Assembly (NCBI RefSeq): GCF_002925905.1
Contig: NZ_PRDB01000001.1
Coordinates: forward strand, 1,302,001 to 1,366,000
Direction of reading: 5' to 3'
Length of the DNA: 64,000 nucleotides
From: Klebsiella michiganensis
Lineage (GTDB): Bacteria; Pseudomonadota; Gammaproteobacteria; Enterobacterales; Enterobacteriaceae
The notes under the pieces are model-generated. The model had not been told where the DNA came from and did not search any database. It was given only the letters and a program-made list of their open reading frames with translations. Positions 21,960-30,960 of this stretch are shown here, in pieces. The translations under genes were made by a program, and so were the position numbers. Numbering within the stretch: the stretch's first letter is position 1; each line of letters begins with the position of its first letter.

Positions 21960-21971
21960 GCCACCCGTTTT
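21945..21971. terminator. Bidirectional terminator shared by tilS and rof
   Basis: AAAACGGG (21945-21952) pairs with CCCGTTTT (21964-21971), with GG/CC continuing inside after one mismatch. The A-run and T-run on opposite arms suit termination in both directions. It overlaps the last codons of tilS; rof, converging from the minus strand, ends at 21975. Confidence 0.7.
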
Positions 21972-21974
21972 GCT

Positions 21975-22235
21975 TCAGGACTCGCTAACCACTACCGTAC
22001 CGATTTCCGGATGGCTGAAGCTGGCGATTTTATCCAGGCGCAGTTCGCGGACGTCACCGGCGAGCTCCACGACGAGATACTCGATATTTTTGCGCGAGAT
22101 AAGATCGTTGGCCTTCGCTTGCAGCTGTTCGCCATCTTTGAGCTCCAGCGCCAGGACCAGATGGTGCTGACAGGCAAGTTCGAGGTTGTCATAATCATCG
22201 CAATTGATGGGTTGATAAGTATCATTCATTGACAT
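21975..22235 (-). CDS. rof: Rho-binding antiterminator Rof (YaeO)
   Basis: Small acidic Sm-like protein (86 aa) that binds the N-terminal domain of transcription terminator Rho and blocks its RNA-binding site. The sequence begins [17 protein letters not shown] and ends [14 protein letters not shown], nearly identical to E. coli Rof. Residues YDNLELAC in the first helix are part of the Rho-contacting acidic surface. The start overlaps the 3' end of yaeP by 14 bp, so the two are translated from one message; an internal ATG two codons downstream is an alternative start. Confidence 0.95.
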   Translation of the reverse strand: MSMNDTYQPINCDDYDNLELACQHHLVLALELKDGEQLQAKANDLISRKNIEYLVVELAGDVRELRLDKIASFSHPEIGTVVVSES

Positions 22236-22422
22236 AATCGCTCACCAGTAAGTTTGCCGCCGCATATGCGGCCTTTTCCCTGACTGACTCAGCAAGGGCC
22301 TGATCCGCCGCAACCTCATTCAATACTTTCAACACGCAACCTAGCGCATCCGGGATATACCCAAGGTCCCCGCTGGCTATTTCCGCATACCGCTTGCGTA
22401 TTAACTCACAATATTTGTCCAC
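22222..22422 (-). CDS. yaeP: UPF0253 family protein YaeP
   Basis: A 66-aa conserved protein of unknown function, first gene of the yaeP-rof pair. The sequence is almost identical to E. coli YaeP (begins [22 protein letters not shown], ends [11 protein letters not shown]) and is predicted to be all helical, with no membrane segment. Ribosome-binding site AGGAGG lies just upstream on the minus strand. Strict linkage to rof suggests a role related to Rho control, but this is inference. Confidence 0.9.
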   Translation of the reverse strand: MDKYCELIRKRYAEIASGDLGYIPDALGCVLKVLNEVAADQALAESVREKAAYAAANLLVSDYVNE

Positions 22423-22520
22423 ATGCCCTCCTGTCAGCGTTCTGACTTAACCGTGGGATGTAAGTTTAAGCCTACGAAGATAAACTCTGTTTAGCAAGGT
22501 GACTATACCATAGTCATTTA

Positions 22521-22559
22521 AGCAATATCAGCAGGATGAAAGGGGATCCTGCGATTGCT
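22521..22559. other. Long stem-loop in the divergent yaeP-yaeQ region
   Basis: AGCAAT (22521-22526) pairs with ATTGCT (22554-22559), and GCAGGAT (22531-22537) with ATCCTGC (22546-22552), giving a 13-bp interrupted stem with an 8-nt loop. It lies between divergently transcribed yaeP and yaeQ, in the yaeQ 5' side. Function unknown; a leader structure or weak terminator are both possible. Confidence 0.45.
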
Positions 22560-22618
22560 GACAGCCTTTTGCCGCCAGTTTCGCTACAATGAACGCCATT
22601 TTTATCAGGAGTTTCCTC

Positions 22619-23164
22619 ATGGCGCTGAAAGCGACGATTTATAAAGCGACGGTGAACGTGGCCGACCTGGACCGAAACCAGTTTCTGGATGCCAGTTTGA
22701 CGCTTGCCCAGCATCCGTCAGAAACCCAGGAGCGCATGATGCTGCGCCTGCTGGCGTGGATGAAATACGCCGACGAGCGTCTGCAGTTTACCCGCGGTCT
22801 GTCTTCCGATGATGAAGCTGAACTCTGGCTGCTAAACGATCATCTGGGCGTTGATCTATGGATTGAACTGGGGCTGCCGGACGAACGGCGGATTAAAAAA
22901 GCCTGTTCGCGGGCGCAAGAGGTGGCGCTGTTTGCCTATAATAGCCGGGCGGCAGAAATCTGGTGGCAGCAAAATAAAAGCAAAATGGCACAGTTTTCAA
23001 AGCTAACCGTATGGTATTTAGATGATACTCAGCTGGCGCAGCTCAGTGCTTTTGCCGATCGGACAATGTCGCTACAGGCGACTATCCAGGATGGCGCTAT
23101 CTGGTTATCTGACGCTAAGAATAATCTGGAAATTCATTTAACGGCCTGGCAAACATCCGCATGA
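22619..23164 (+). CDS. yaeQ: YaeQ family protein (PD-(D/E)XK-like fold)
   Basis: A 181-aa protein, nearly identical to E. coli YaeQ and of the same length. YaeQ structures resemble a compact variant of the PD-(D/E)XK nuclease fold; residues such as [21 protein letters not shown] match that core, but nuclease activity is not established. The E. coli protein was first noted for suppressing a haemolysin-transcription defect of RfaH mutants. Start at ATG 22619 with CAGGAG upstream; an in-frame ATG ten codons earlier is rejected. Its TGA overlaps the ATG of arfB by 4 bp. Confidence 0.94.
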   Translation: MALKATIYKATVNVADLDRNQFLDASLTLAQHPSETQERMMLRLLAWMKYADERLQFTRGLSSDDEAELWLLNDHLGVDLWIELGLPDERRIKKACSRAQEVALFAYNSRAAEIWWQQNKSKMAQFSKLTVWYLDDTQLAQLSAFADRTMSLQATIQDGAIWLSDAKNNLEIHLTAWQTSA

Positions 23165-23574
23165 TTACGATTAGCCGCAGCGTGGCGATTGCGGATGACG
23201 AGGTCTCGCTTTCCGGGATACGCGCCCAGGGGGCGGGCGGTCAGCATGTCAATAAAGCATCGACGGCTATCCATTTGCGCTTTGATATTAAGGCATCGAG
23301 CCTGCCCGAGTATTATAAGGAACGTCTGCTTACCTCCAGCCATCACTTAATTTCTGCCGAGGGTGTGGTTATCATTAAGGCTCAGGAATATCGCAGCCAG
23401 GAGATGAATCGCGAAGCGGCGATTGCGCGTCTGGTTGCCTTAATACAAGAATTAACCGCAGTGCAGAAGCACCGCCGGGAGACGCGGCCGACCAGAGCGT
23501 CAAAAGAGCGCCGGCTTGCCTCAAAGGCGCAAAAATCCTCAGTTAAGGCGCTGCGTGGGAAAGTTCGTCCTTAA
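23161..23574 (+). CDS. arfB: Alternative ribosome-rescue factor B (peptidyl-tRNA hydrolase ArfB)
   Basis: Releases peptides from ribosomes stalled on non-stop mRNA. It is a 137-aa class I release-factor-like protein with the catalytic GGQ at residues 26-28 ([12 protein letters not shown]). The basic C-terminal tail ([23 protein letters not shown]) enters the empty mRNA channel. E. coli ArfB is 140 aa. It is translationally coupled to yaeQ (ATGA overlap) and followed by nlpE 41 bp later. Confidence 0.96.
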   Translation: MITISRSVAIADDEVSLSGIRAQGAGGQHVNKASTAIHLRFDIKASSLPEYYKERLLTSSHHLISAEGVVIIKAQEYRSQEMNREAAIARLVALIQELTAVQKHRRETRPTRASKERRLASKAQKSSVKALRGKVRP

Positions 23575-23615
23575 AGGCATGGCGAACCGGTGGAATGGAT
23601 AATAAGGAATTTACA

Positions 23616-24317
23616 GTGAAGAAAATCGTATTTTCAGTCGTGGCGGCATGCTCGCTTTTTGCCCTATTCGGCTGTAACCATCGCGCGGAGATGGACACGC
23701 TACAACCGGCGCCGATGGAAGAGCTAAAGCCGATGCAGCAGAGCTGGCGCGGCGTGCTGCCGTGTGCCGACTGCGAAGGCATCGAAACTTCGCTCTTTCT
23801 TGAGAAAGACGGCACCTGGGTGATGAACGAGCGGTATCAGGGCGTCAGTCGCGAGCCTTCCTCCTTTGCTTCCTATGGCACCTGGGCGCGCACGGCCGAT
23901 AAGCTGGTGCTGACCGACAGCAAAGGCGAGAAGTCTTACTATCGGGCGAAGGGCGACAAGCTGGAAATGCTCGATCGCGACGGTAATCCCATCGAGTCTA
24001 CGCTGAACTATACGCTTGAGTCAGTCAAATCCAGCCTGCCCATCACGCCAATGGCGATGCGCGGAATGTACTTCTATATGGCGGATGCCGCGACCTTTAC
24101 CGATTGCGCAACCGGCAAGCGAGTGGCAGTCGCGAATAACGCGCAGCTCGAGCGTGATTATGCCGCGGCGCGCGGAACGGATACTCGCCCGGTGCTGCTG
24201 GTGGTTGAGGGGCACTTTACGCTGGAAGCGAATCCGGATTCGGGAGCGCCGGTTAAAGTTCTGGCGGTGGATTCACCAGGCAAGTTTTATCAAAAAGAAG
24301 ACTGCAATTCTCGTTAG
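23616..24317 (+). CDS. nlpE: Copper-resistance/envelope-stress lipoprotein NlpE (CutF), GTG start
   Basis: Outer-membrane lipoprotein that signals surface contact and lipoprotein-trafficking faults to the CpxAR system. Signal peptide with lipobox LFGC; the lipidated Cys is C20. The N-terminal domain has the conserved CxxC motif (LPCADCEG) and a C-terminal OB-like domain follows, with Cys in TDCATGK and near the end. Start is GTG at 23616 with AAGGA at 23604-23608, giving 233 aa; an upstream in-frame ATG at 23595 would misplace the signal peptide. The stop abuts that of convergent yaeF. Confidence 0.95.
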   Translation: MKKIVFSVVAACSLFALFGCNHRAEMDTLQPAPMEELKPMQQSWRGVLPCADCEGIETSLFLEKDGTWVMNERYQGVSREPSSFASYGTWARTADKLVLTDSKGEKSYYRAKGDKLEMLDRDGNPIESTLNYTLESVKSSLPITPMAMRGMYFYMADAATFTDCATGKRVAVANNAQLERDYAAARGTDTRPVLLVVEGHFTLEANPDSGAPVKVLAVDSPGKFYQKEDCNSR

Positions 24318-25139
24318 TTAATTGAGTCCTACGAGACGGCTTGTCTTGATATAAATTCCCAATTTAAGATGCCCGATATACTGCAATTGTGTTTCGGGCT
24401 TAAAGTTTGCCACGTCCCCCTCACGCATATGAAGCAGGTCTGATGGGCTAATCCAGCCCGGTTGAGCCAGGGTCAGCGGGTGTCCGGCCTTCGCGAAGGC
24501 ATCGCTGACAAACTCAGAACAAAACCACATTTTTTTGTCCCCGGAAACGGCATCGCTAAGCTGCGCTTTGGCCAGGCCATTCACGCACTGCTGGCGGAAA
24601 TCTTTCGAAAAGGGATTCAGGGAGCAGAGCTGTTTGGTTACCATAAAGGGCACAAATTCAATGATGCCGCGATAGTTATAGCCGCTGTTTCTGTTTTTAT
24701 AGGCGAAATTTTTAATGCCTGCGGCCTGTTGCGGCGTGAGGTCAGGCGCTCTTAGAGCAAACAGCTTATCGCTGTGCCGCATCGCTTGCTGGAGCGGAAT
24801 AATCTGCACCCCAGCGCCGGTTGCTTCTGCAACCTGGTTATCACCGATATAGATAGCAACATGGCTAACGGACGATGTGCTAAAAGCACGAATCCCCAGG
24901 GACGTCACGCCAATGCTGGAAGAGAAAAGGAGATCGCCGGGGAGCAGGTCTTGTGCGTTAATTTCAGTCAGCGTGTTATTAGCCACCGAGCTCTGGCGCT
25001 GAAGTTTAACTGCCCATTGCTGCGATGGTGGCTTAATAGCGGAAGCGGAAGGCGCGGACCGGCTGACGTCTACCGTGCAGGCCGAAAGTAAAAACAATGC
25101 GGGAAAAAGCAGGACATAATTTGCCCGTTGTTTAGCCAT
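24318..25139 (-). CDS. yaeF: YaeF family lipoprotein, permuted NlpC/P60-like cysteine hydrolase
   Basis: A 273-aa predicted lipoprotein: signal peptide with lipobox LLSAC, lipidated C21. The domain is of the YaeF/YiiX branch of NlpC/P60, in which the fold is circularly permuted: the likely catalytic His precedes the Cys. Here the His is H93 (SVSHVAIYIGD, after LPGDLLF) and the Cys is C207 (MWFCSEFVSDAF). Such proteins may hydrolyse amide or thioester bonds; the substrate of YaeF is unknown. It ends exactly adjacent to nlpE, tail to tail. Position between nlpE and proS matches E. coli. Confidence 0.88.
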   Translation of the reverse strand: MAKQRANYVLLFPALFLLSACTVDVSRSAPSASAIKPPSQQWAVKLQRQSSVANNTLTEINAQDLLPGDLLFSSSIGVTSLGIRAFSTSSVSHVAIYIGDNQVAEATGAGVQIIPLQQAMRHSDKLFALRAPDLTPQQAAGIKNFAYKNRNSGYNYRGIIEFVPFMVTKQLCSLNPFSKDFRQQCVNGLAKAQLSDAVSGDKKMWFCSEFVSDAFAKAGHPLTLAQPGWISPSDLLHMREGDVANFKPETQLQYIGHLKLGIYIKTSRLVGLN

Positions 25140-25154
25140 GATTACAATCCTTGT

Positions 25155-25186
25155 AAAAAAGAGGCTCTGAAACCAGAGCCTCTTTT
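25155..25186 (-). terminator. Intrinsic terminator after proS
   Basis: Plus-strand GAGGCTCT (25161-25168) and AGAGCCTC (25175-25182) form an 8-bp perfect stem with a 6-nt loop. Read on the minus strand the stem is followed by six T (complement of 25155-25160). It lies just downstream of the proS stop and just upstream of yaeF, so it separates the two. Confidence 0.9.
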
Positions 25187-25190
25187 GGCG

Positions 25191-26909
25191 TTAACCTTTA
25201 ATTTGTTGTACCAGGTAATTCACGATATCGCCGGTTTTAATCAGCTGCTTCTCGCCGCTGCGACGATATTTATATTCGATATCGTCGTTGTCGAGGTTAC
25301 GGTCGCCCAGCACGATGGTGTGCGGAATACCGATAAGCTCCATATCGGCGAACATCACGCCCGGACGCTCTTTACGGTCGTCCATCAGCACGTCGATACC
25401 CAGCGCGCTCAGCTCTGCGTACAGCTTCTCGGCCAGCTCCTGCACGCGGTAGGATTTATGCATGTTCATCGGCAGAATCGCAACCTGGAACGGGGCGATA
25501 GCTTCCGGCCACAGAATCCCGCGATCGTCAAAGTTCTGCTCAATGGCGGCCGCCACCACGCGCGTCACACCGATACCGTAGCAGCCCATCGTCAGGATCT
25601 GGTTACGGCCATCTTCGCCCTGTACGGAGGCTTTCATCGCTTCAGAGTACTTGGTACCCAGCTGGAAGATGTGGCCCACTTCGATACCGCGTTTAATCAG
25701 CAGCGTACCTTTACCGTCCGGGCTCGGGTCACCCGCCACGACGTTACGGATATCAGCCACTTCAGGGGTGGCGACGTCGCGATCCCAGTTGATGCCGAAG
25801 TAGTGTTTCCCGTCGATGTTCGCGCCCGCGGCGAAATCGCTCATTGCGGCAACGGTACGGTCAATAATCACCGGAATGGGCATATTAACCGGGCCCAGAG
25901 AACCAGGACCCGCCTGCACCAGCGCGCGGATCTCTTCTTCGGTGGCGAAGGTCAGCGGGCTGGCGACCTGCGGCAGTTTTTCCGCTTTCACTTCGTTCAG
26001 CTCATGATCGCCGCGAACCAGCAGGGCAATCAGCGGAGACTTGCTGTCTTCTACCGCTTTGACCAGCAGGGTTTTCACCGTTTTCTCAATCGGCAGATTG
26101 AACTGCTCAACCAGCTCGGCGATGGTTTTGGCGTTCGGCGTATCGACCAGCGTCATTTCCTGAGTGGCGGCCGCGCGTGGCTCTTTCGGCGCAACGGCTT
26201 CGGCGAACTCAATATTGGCCGCGTAGTCGGAAGAGTCAGAGAAGATCACGTCATCTTCGCCGCTCTGCGCCAGCACCTGGAATTCGTGAGATGCGCTACC
26301 GCCGATAGAACCGGTGTCAGCCTGTACCGCACGGAAATCCAGGCCCATACGGCTGAAGATTTTGCTGTACGCGGCGTACATCGCGTCGTAGGTTTCCTGC
26401 AGAGATTCCTGAGAGGTATGGAAAGAGTAAGCATCTTTCATCAGGAATTCACGGGAACGCATCACGCCGAAACGCGGGCGCACTTCGTCACGGAACTTGG
26501 TTTGGATCTGATAGAAGTTCAGCGGCAGCTGTTTGTAAGAGCTCAGCTCGTTACGAATCAGGTCGGTGATCACTTCTTCATGAGTCGGGCCGAGTACGAA
26601 CGGACGTTCGCCACGGTCAGCAATACGCAGCAGTTCCGGGCCGTACTGTTCCCAGCGACCACTCTCTTGCCACAGCTCAGAGGGCTGAACTACCGGCATT
26701 AACACCTCGATTGCACCGGCGTTATTCATCTCTTCACGCACGATGTTTTCGACTTTTTTCAGGACGCGCACGCCGGTCGGCAGCCAGGTATATAACCCGG
26801 AGGCCAGCTTGCGGATCATCCCGGCGCGCAGCATCAGCTGATGGCTGATAACCTCGGCGTCGGCAGGTGTCTCCTTCAGAGTGGAGAGCAGGTATTGGCT
26901 AGTACGCAT
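25191..26909 (-). CDS. proS: Prolyl-tRNA synthetase
   Basis: Class IIa aminoacyl-tRNA synthetase charging tRNA-Pro; bacterial type with an editing (INS) domain that hydrolyses Ala-tRNA-Pro. The protein is 572 aa, exactly the E. coli length. Motif 1 region lies near [22 protein letters not shown], motif 2 around [26 protein letters not shown], the INS domain between about 225 and 405, and motif 3 near [18 protein letters not shown]. The C-terminal anticodon-binding domain ends [10 protein letters not shown]. It is a single gene with its own terminator. Confidence 0.97.
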   Translation of the reverse strand: MRTSQYLLSTLKETPADAEVISHQLMLRAGMIRKLASGLYTWLPTGVRVLKKVENIVREEMNNAGAIEVLMPVVQPSELWQESGRWEQYGPELLRIADRGERPFVLGPTHEEVITDLIRNELSSYKQLPLNFYQIQTKFRDEVRPRFGVMRSREFLMKDAYSFHTSQESLQETYDAMYAAYSKIFSRMGLDFRAVQADTGSIGGSASHEFQVLAQSGEDDVIFSDSSDYAANIEFAEAVAPKEPRAAATQEMTLVDTPNAKTIAELVEQFNLPIEKTVKTLLVKAVEDSKSPLIALLVRGDHELNEVKAEKLPQVASPLTFATEEEIRALVQAGPGSLGPVNMPIPVIIDRTVAAMSDFAAGANIDGKHYFGINWDRDVATPEVADIRNVVAGDPSPDGKGTLLIKRGIEVGHIFQLGTKYSEAMKASVQGEDGRNQILTMGCYGIGVTRVVAAAIEQNFDDRGILWPEAIAPFQVAILPMNMHKSYRVQELAEKLYAELSALGIDVLMDDRKERPGVMFADMELIGIPHTIVLGDRNLDNDDIEYKYRRSGEKQLIKTGDIVNYLVQQIKG

Positions 26910-27019
26910 GTTGTTACGGTTCCATTTGGACGATCGATACAGGCTGGGAGCCAGCCTGACACAAAAAAGTGGTTTAGTTTACCAGTGTGGCAAAGATGCC
27001 AAAAGAGAGGAAAATAAAA

Positions 27020-27727
27020 TTAGCGTGGTTCGAGAGAAAAGACTTCAAAACCGGACGAAATCACCCGCCAGCGCACGTTAAAATCCAGCAGCCAGACGGC
27101 GTAGGTCTTTCCCGGGTCTTCTTCTTTACGATATGCCGGGCGCGGATCTTGCGCCAGAACTTCGCTAATAAACACCTTAAGTCGGGGATAGCGCTTTTCC
27201 AGTTCTAAAAGCCGGGCTTCTGTTTCGGGCGTGAAGCTCACCGCCACTTCCGCCTGCGGTGCCTGCTGCGCGTAGCTCGCGCTGGCTTCCGGCAGCGCTT
27301 CGGCAAAGGGCAGGTAAGGTTTGATGTCCACGACCGGCGTACCATCCACCAGGTCCAGACTACCGAGTTCCAGAACAACGTGTTCTTTCTGGCAGCGAAT
27401 ACCTTTTAGCTCGACCAGCGACATACCGATTGGATTAGGACGAAAGGTCGAACGGGTGGCGAAAACGCCCATCCGCGCATTACCGCCGAGGCGGGGAGGG
27501 CGCACGGTCGGACGCCAGCCGCCTTCCATGGTCTGATGAAACACAAACAGGATCCACAGATGGCTGAAGTTTTCCAGGCCACGTACGGCATCGGCCTGGT
27601 TATAGGGGGGCAGAAGATATAATTCGCCGCCGCCGTTTTTAACCAGCCCAGGCTGGCGGGGGACGGCAAATTTTTCTTTATAGGGCGAGCGAATAACGCC
27701 TATCTGCGCAAACTGAAAATCACTCAT
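27020..27727 (-). CDS. trmO: tRNA (N6-threonylcarbamoyl-A37) N6-methyltransferase TrmO
   Basis: SAM-dependent enzyme that methylates t6A37 of tRNA-Thr(GGU) to m6t6A. The 235-aa protein has the unusual beta-barrel SAM fold of the YaeB/TsaA family: IGVIRSPYKEKFAVPRQPGL at the N-terminus, and RMGVFATRSTFRPNPIGMSLVEL plus DLVDGTPVVDIKPYLP in the core. It overlaps rcsF by 4 bp (27724-27727), so the two are cotranscribed. Older name yaeB/tsaA. Confidence 0.95.
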   Translation of the reverse strand: MSDFQFAQIGVIRSPYKEKFAVPRQPGLVKNGGGELYLLPPYNQADAVRGLENFSHLWILFVFHQTMEGGWRPTVRPPRLGGNARMGVFATRSTFRPNPIGMSLVELKGIRCQKEHVVLELGSLDLVDGTPVVDIKPYLPFAEALPEASASYAQQAPQAEVAVSFTPETEARLLELEKRYPRLKVFISEVLAQDPRPAYRKEEDPGKTYAVWLLDFNVRWRVISSGFEVFSLEPR

Positions 27728-28131
27728 TGCGCCGTAACGTTAAGCGCTGAACCAAGGCAGACGGCCTGGCGGTAGCAGCCCGGAGTTCCGCTGGTCACTT
27801 CGCAGCGGTGCAGCAGCACGGCATTGGCTTTCATTTTTGCAGCGTTAATCTGCATGCGCTTGCGCGCCGTCGGGATATTGGGCGGAGAGTCTTGATTCGA
27901 GGCCTGGCATGATTCACCGGTGACTTCGCCGAGTTCGCGGAAAGGTTTACCCACCAATTCTGTTGCATCGGTATAGATTCTTACCGGGGCCGGACGCGTC
28001 GCTTTCGGTTTTGCCGGTTCCGATTTGGCAGGCGGGGTTACGGTGCTTTGTACAGGCTCGACGGGAGATCTGCTTAGCATAGAACAACCGCTTAACATGA
28101 GTGCTAACAAACAGACCGGTAAAGCACGCAT
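27724..28131 (-). CDS. rcsF: Outer-membrane stress-sensor lipoprotein RcsF
   Basis: Upstream sensor of the Rcs phosphorelay, which detects lipopolysaccharide and outer-membrane damage and controls capsule and motility. Lipobox LSGC gives lipidated C16, followed by a Pro/Lys/Ala-rich flexible stretch (about 20-48) that threads through beta-barrel proteins, and a disulfide-stabilised domain with four Cys in SCQAS, HRCEV, GCYRQ and VCLGS. The protein is 135 aa (E. coli 134). Cotranscribed with trmO. The barrel partner BamA is encoded in this same window. Confidence 0.97.
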   Translation of the reverse strand: MRALPVCLLALMLSGCSMLSRSPVEPVQSTVTPPAKSEPAKPKATRPAPVRIYTDATELVGKPFRELGEVTGESCQASNQDSPPNIPTARKRMQINAAKMKANAVLLHRCEVTSGTPGCYRQAVCLGSALNVTAQ

Positions 28132-28194
28132 AGTATTTCCTCAATAAATAATAAAACAGGGCGCTATTGAATCAGGTGCTTGCATAAATGACAA

Positions 28195-28213
28195 GACGGG
28201 CATAAAGCCCGTC
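28195..28213 (-). terminator. Probable terminator after metQ
   Basis: GACGGGC (28195-28201) pairs with GCCCGTC (28207-28213), 7-bp stem, 5-nt loop. On the minus strand it follows metQ by ~26 bp and is followed by TTGTCATTT, a poor T-tract, so termination may be incomplete. Confidence 0.55.
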
Positions 28214-28239
28214 CTGAATGATATTACGCTGAGAAAAGA

Positions 28240-29055
28240 TTACCAGCCTTTCACCGCACCGCCATTAAAGATTTTGTTAGCCGCTTCGTAAACTTCATCA
28301 CTCTGATAGGCCTGAACAAATTTCTTAACATTTTCCGCATCTTTGTTGTCTTCGCGAGCGACAATCAGGTTCACGTACGGAGACTCTTTACCTTCCACGA
28401 AAATACCGTCTTTTGCCGGCGTTAAGCCAATCTGGCTGGCATAGGTAGTATTGATAACCGCCAGAGCGATTTGCGCATCATCCAGAGAGCGCGGCAGCTG
28501 CGGGGCTTCCAGCTCAACAATTTTCAGGTTTTTCGGGTTTTCAATAATATCCAGAGAGGTTGGCAGCAGACCAACGCCTTCTTTCAGTTTGATCAGGCCA
28601 ACCTGTTGCAGCAGCAGCAGAGAGCGGCCAAGGTTGGTGGGATCGTTAGGAATCGCGACCTGAGAGCCCGGCTGCAGTTCGTCCAGCGATTTGATTTTTT
28701 TCGAATAACCCGCAATCGGGTAAACAAAAGAGTTACCTACGGAAACCAGCTTGTAGCCGCGATCTTTGATTTGCTGGTCAAGATACGGTTTATGCTGGAA
28801 GGCGTTAACGTCGATATCACCTTTGCTCAGCGCTTCGTTCGGCAGAACGTAGTCGTTGAAGGTCACCAGTTCGACATCAAGGCCGTATTTTTCTTTTGCT
28901 ACTTTCTGCGCGACTTCCGCAACCTGCTGCTCCGCACCGACGATAACGCCGACTTTAATATGGTTAGGATCTTTTTCGTCCTGACCGCAACCCACCAGAG
29001 CCAGAGAACCGATTAACGCGCCGACTGCCGCAAAGGTTTTGAAATTAAAGGCCAT
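28240..29055 (-). CDS. metQ: D/L-methionine-binding lipoprotein MetQ
   Basis: Substrate-binding component of the MetNIQ methionine ABC importer. It is a 271-aa NlpA-family lipoprotein: signal peptide with lipobox ALVGC, lipidated C23, anchored to the inner membrane facing the periplasm. Typical NlpA segments are HIKVGVIVGAEQQVAEVAQKVAKEKYGLDVELVTFNDYVLPNEAL and the C-terminal NKIFNGGAVKGW. Last gene of the metN-metI-metQ operon, 39 bp after metI. Confidence 0.97.
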   Translation of the reverse strand: MAFNFKTFAAVGALIGSLALVGCGQDEKDPNHIKVGVIVGAEQQVAEVAQKVAKEKYGLDVELVTFNDYVLPNEALSKGDIDVNAFQHKPYLDQQIKDRGYKLVSVGNSFVYPIAGYSKKIKSLDELQPGSQVAIPNDPTNLGRSLLLLQQVGLIKLKEGVGLLPTSLDIIENPKNLKIVELEAPQLPRSLDDAQIALAVINTTYASQIGLTPAKDGIFVEGKESPYVNLIVAREDNKDAENVKKFVQAYQSDEVYEAANKIFNGGAVKGW

Positions 29056-29094
29056 GTTATTTCCTTCCTGTAAGATTCTGTATTGTGTGTAATG

Positions 29095-29748
29095 TTATTT
29101 GTGAGTCACAGCCCGGACGATACGATCGCCTGAGAATTGGATTAAGTACACCAGAATAACCAGCAGCACCAGTACGGTATTCATTACCGTTGCATTGTAG
29201 CCGATATAACCGTACTGATAGCCAATCTGCCCGAGACCACCGGCACCCACGGCGCCGCCCATCGCGGAATAGCCTACCAGCGTAATGAGCGTGATGGTTG
29301 CCGCATTCACCAGACCCGGCAGCGCTTCCGGCAGCAGAACCTTACGCACGATCTGCATCGGCGTTGCGCCCATGGCGCGGGATGCTTCGATAAGGCCGGT
29401 GGGGATCTCCAGCAGGGCGTTTTCCACCATACGGGCGATGAACGGCGCAGCGCCGACCGTCAGCGGAACGATAGCCGCCTGCAGGCCAATCGACGTGCCA
29501 ACGATCACGCGAGTGAATGGGATCATCCACACCAGCAGGATAATAAAAGGAATCGAGCGGAAAATATTCACCACCGCCGAAAGCGTGCGGTAGAGCTTCG
29601 CATTAGCGACAATTTGCCCCGGACGGGTGACGTACAGCAGCACGCCGACCGGCAGGCCGAGAACAAAACCGAAGAAGCCGGAGACAAACGTCATGGCCAG
29701 CGTTTCCCATACGCCGCGAACCAGCAGCCAAATCATTGGTTCAGACAT
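29095..29748 (-). CDS. metI: Methionine ABC transporter permease MetI
   Basis: Inner-membrane permease of MetNIQ, active as a homodimer. The protein is 217 aa with five membrane segments and the coupling-helix (EAA) motif [25 protein letters not shown]. It overlaps the end of metN by 8 bp (29741-29748), consistent with translational coupling. Regulated with metN by MetJ. Confidence 0.97.
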   Translation of the reverse strand: MSEPMIWLLVRGVWETLAMTFVSGFFGFVLGLPVGVLLYVTRPGQIVANAKLYRTLSAVVNIFRSIPFIILLVWMIPFTRVIVGTSIGLQAAIVPLTVGAAPFIARMVENALLEIPTGLIEASRAMGATPMQIVRKVLLPEALPGLVNAATITLITLVGYSAMGGAVGAGGLGQIGYQYGYIGYNATVMNTVLVLLVILVYLIQFSGDRIVRAVTHK

Positions 29749-30772
29749 ATCCCAGTACCTCTACTTTTACATGGTGTTCCTGTAGCCAGGCGATTGCGGC
29801 CTGGGTATCTTCCTGCGTGCCGTGCATCTCAGTGAGCATAATGCCGAACTTCACGCCGCCCGCGTAATCCATCTGCGCGCTAATAATGTTGTTATTCACA
29901 TTAAAACGACGGGCAGTCTCAGAAAGAAGCGGGGCATCAACGGAGTGACCCGTAAACTCCATGCGCAGCATGGGCACGCTATCGGGAAGCGCTTCAGGTT
30001 TAAGGCGGGCCTGATAATCATCCGGGATATCAAGGTGCAGCGTTGACTGAATAAACTGTTGCGCCAGCGGGGTTTTGGGATGAGAGAAGACCTCACTCAC
30101 CGTATCCTGTTCAATCAACTGGCCGTTGCTGATAACGGCAACGCAATCGCAGATGCGTTTGACGACATCCATTTCATGGGTAATCAGCAAAATCGTCAGG
30201 CCCAGGCGACGGTTGATATCTTTCAGCAGTTCCAGAATCGAACGCGTAGTGGCCGGGTCCAGAGCGCTGGTGGCTTCGTCGCAGAGCAGGACTTTTGGAT
30301 TGCTCGCCAGCGCACGGGCGATGGCCACGCGCTGTTTTTGACCGCCGGAGAGATTTGCCGGATAGCTATCGTGTTTATCCCCCAGACCGACGAGATCGAG
30401 CAGCTCGGTCACCCGGCGCTTGATTTCATCTTTCGGCGTATTATCCAGCTCCAGAGGCAACGCCACGTTGCCGAATACGGTGCGTGAGGCAAGCAGGTTA
30501 AAGTGCTGGAAGATCATGCCAATCTGGCGACGAGCGCGAGTGAGCTCTTTTTCTGACAGCGCCGTTAGTTCCTGACCGCCCACCTGTACGCTGCCCTGCG
30601 TTGGACGTTCGAGCAGGTTAACGCAGCGGATTAACGTACTTTTACCCGCGCCGGAAGCGCCGATGACGCCATAAATTTGCCCGGCGGGGACATGCAGGCT
30701 GACATCGTTCAGCGCCTGTATGCTGCGATTTCCCTGCTGGAACACTTTGGTAATATTCGAAAGTTTAATCAT
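29741..30772 (-). CDS. metN: Methionine ABC transporter ATP-binding protein MetN
   Basis: ATPase of the MetNIQ importer, 343 aa. Walker [10 protein letters not shown] at residues 38-46, Q-loop FQHFNLL, signature LSGGQKQR, Walker [13 protein letters not shown]. The C-terminal NIL (ACT-like) domain from about 245 binds methionine and causes trans-inhibition of transport. First gene of the operon; the promoter with met boxes lies upstream at 30849-30880. Confidence 0.97.
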   Translation of the reverse strand: MIKLSNITKVFQQGNRSIQALNDVSLHVPAGQIYGVIGASGAGKSTLIRCVNLLERPTQGSVQVGGQELTALSEKELTRARRQIGMIFQHFNLLASRTVFGNVALPLELDNTPKDEIKRRVTELLDLVGLGDKHDSYPANLSGGQKQRVAIARALASNPKVLLCDEATSALDPATTRSILELLKDINRRLGLTILLITHEMDVVKRICDCVAVISNGQLIEQDTVSEVFSHPKTPLAQQFIQSTLHLDIPDDYQARLKPEALPDSVPMLRMEFTGHSVDAPLLSETARRFNVNNNIISAQMDYAGGVKFGIMLTEMHGTQEDTQAAIAWLQEHHVKVEVLGYV

Positions 30773-30848
30773 CAGTTATTTATTATCGTTTAGCCGTTTG
30801 CCGTGGCATTTTCTTCTGCCGTGTCCAGGCGATGCCTGTCAATGAAAT

Positions 30849-30872
30849 GGATGTTAAGGCATCCAGACGTCT
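30849..30872. promoter_or_regulatory. MetJ repressor box array
   Basis: Three adjoining 8-bp units: GGATGTTA (30849-30856, 4/8 matches to consensus AGACGTCT), AGGCATCC (30857-30864, 5/8) and AGACGTCT (30865-30872, 8/8). MetJ binds cooperatively to tandem met boxes with S-adenosylmethionine as co-repressor. The array overlaps the metN promoter. Confidence 0.85.
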
Positions 30873-30879
30873 AAATCAA
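30851..30879 (-). promoter_or_regulatory. metNIQ promoter
   Basis: On the minus strand, -35 TTGATT (complement of 30874-30879), a 17-bp spacer, and -10 TAACAT (complement of 30851-30856), ~75 bp upstream of metN. The spacer contains the best met box, so MetJ binding would block polymerase directly. Confidence 0.65.
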
Positions 30880-30960
30880 TCTGACTCTGTATAATGAGCA
30901 CTTTCTTGCGTCCGGAAACATGCGATACTACGCGCATTAGCCTTTATCAGGAGCAAACCG

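Noticed and set aside
25128-26702. 524-codon plus-strand frame antisense to proS
   Set aside because: Very His/Arg/Gln-rich translation typical of an antisense shadow; proS matches its family over full length.
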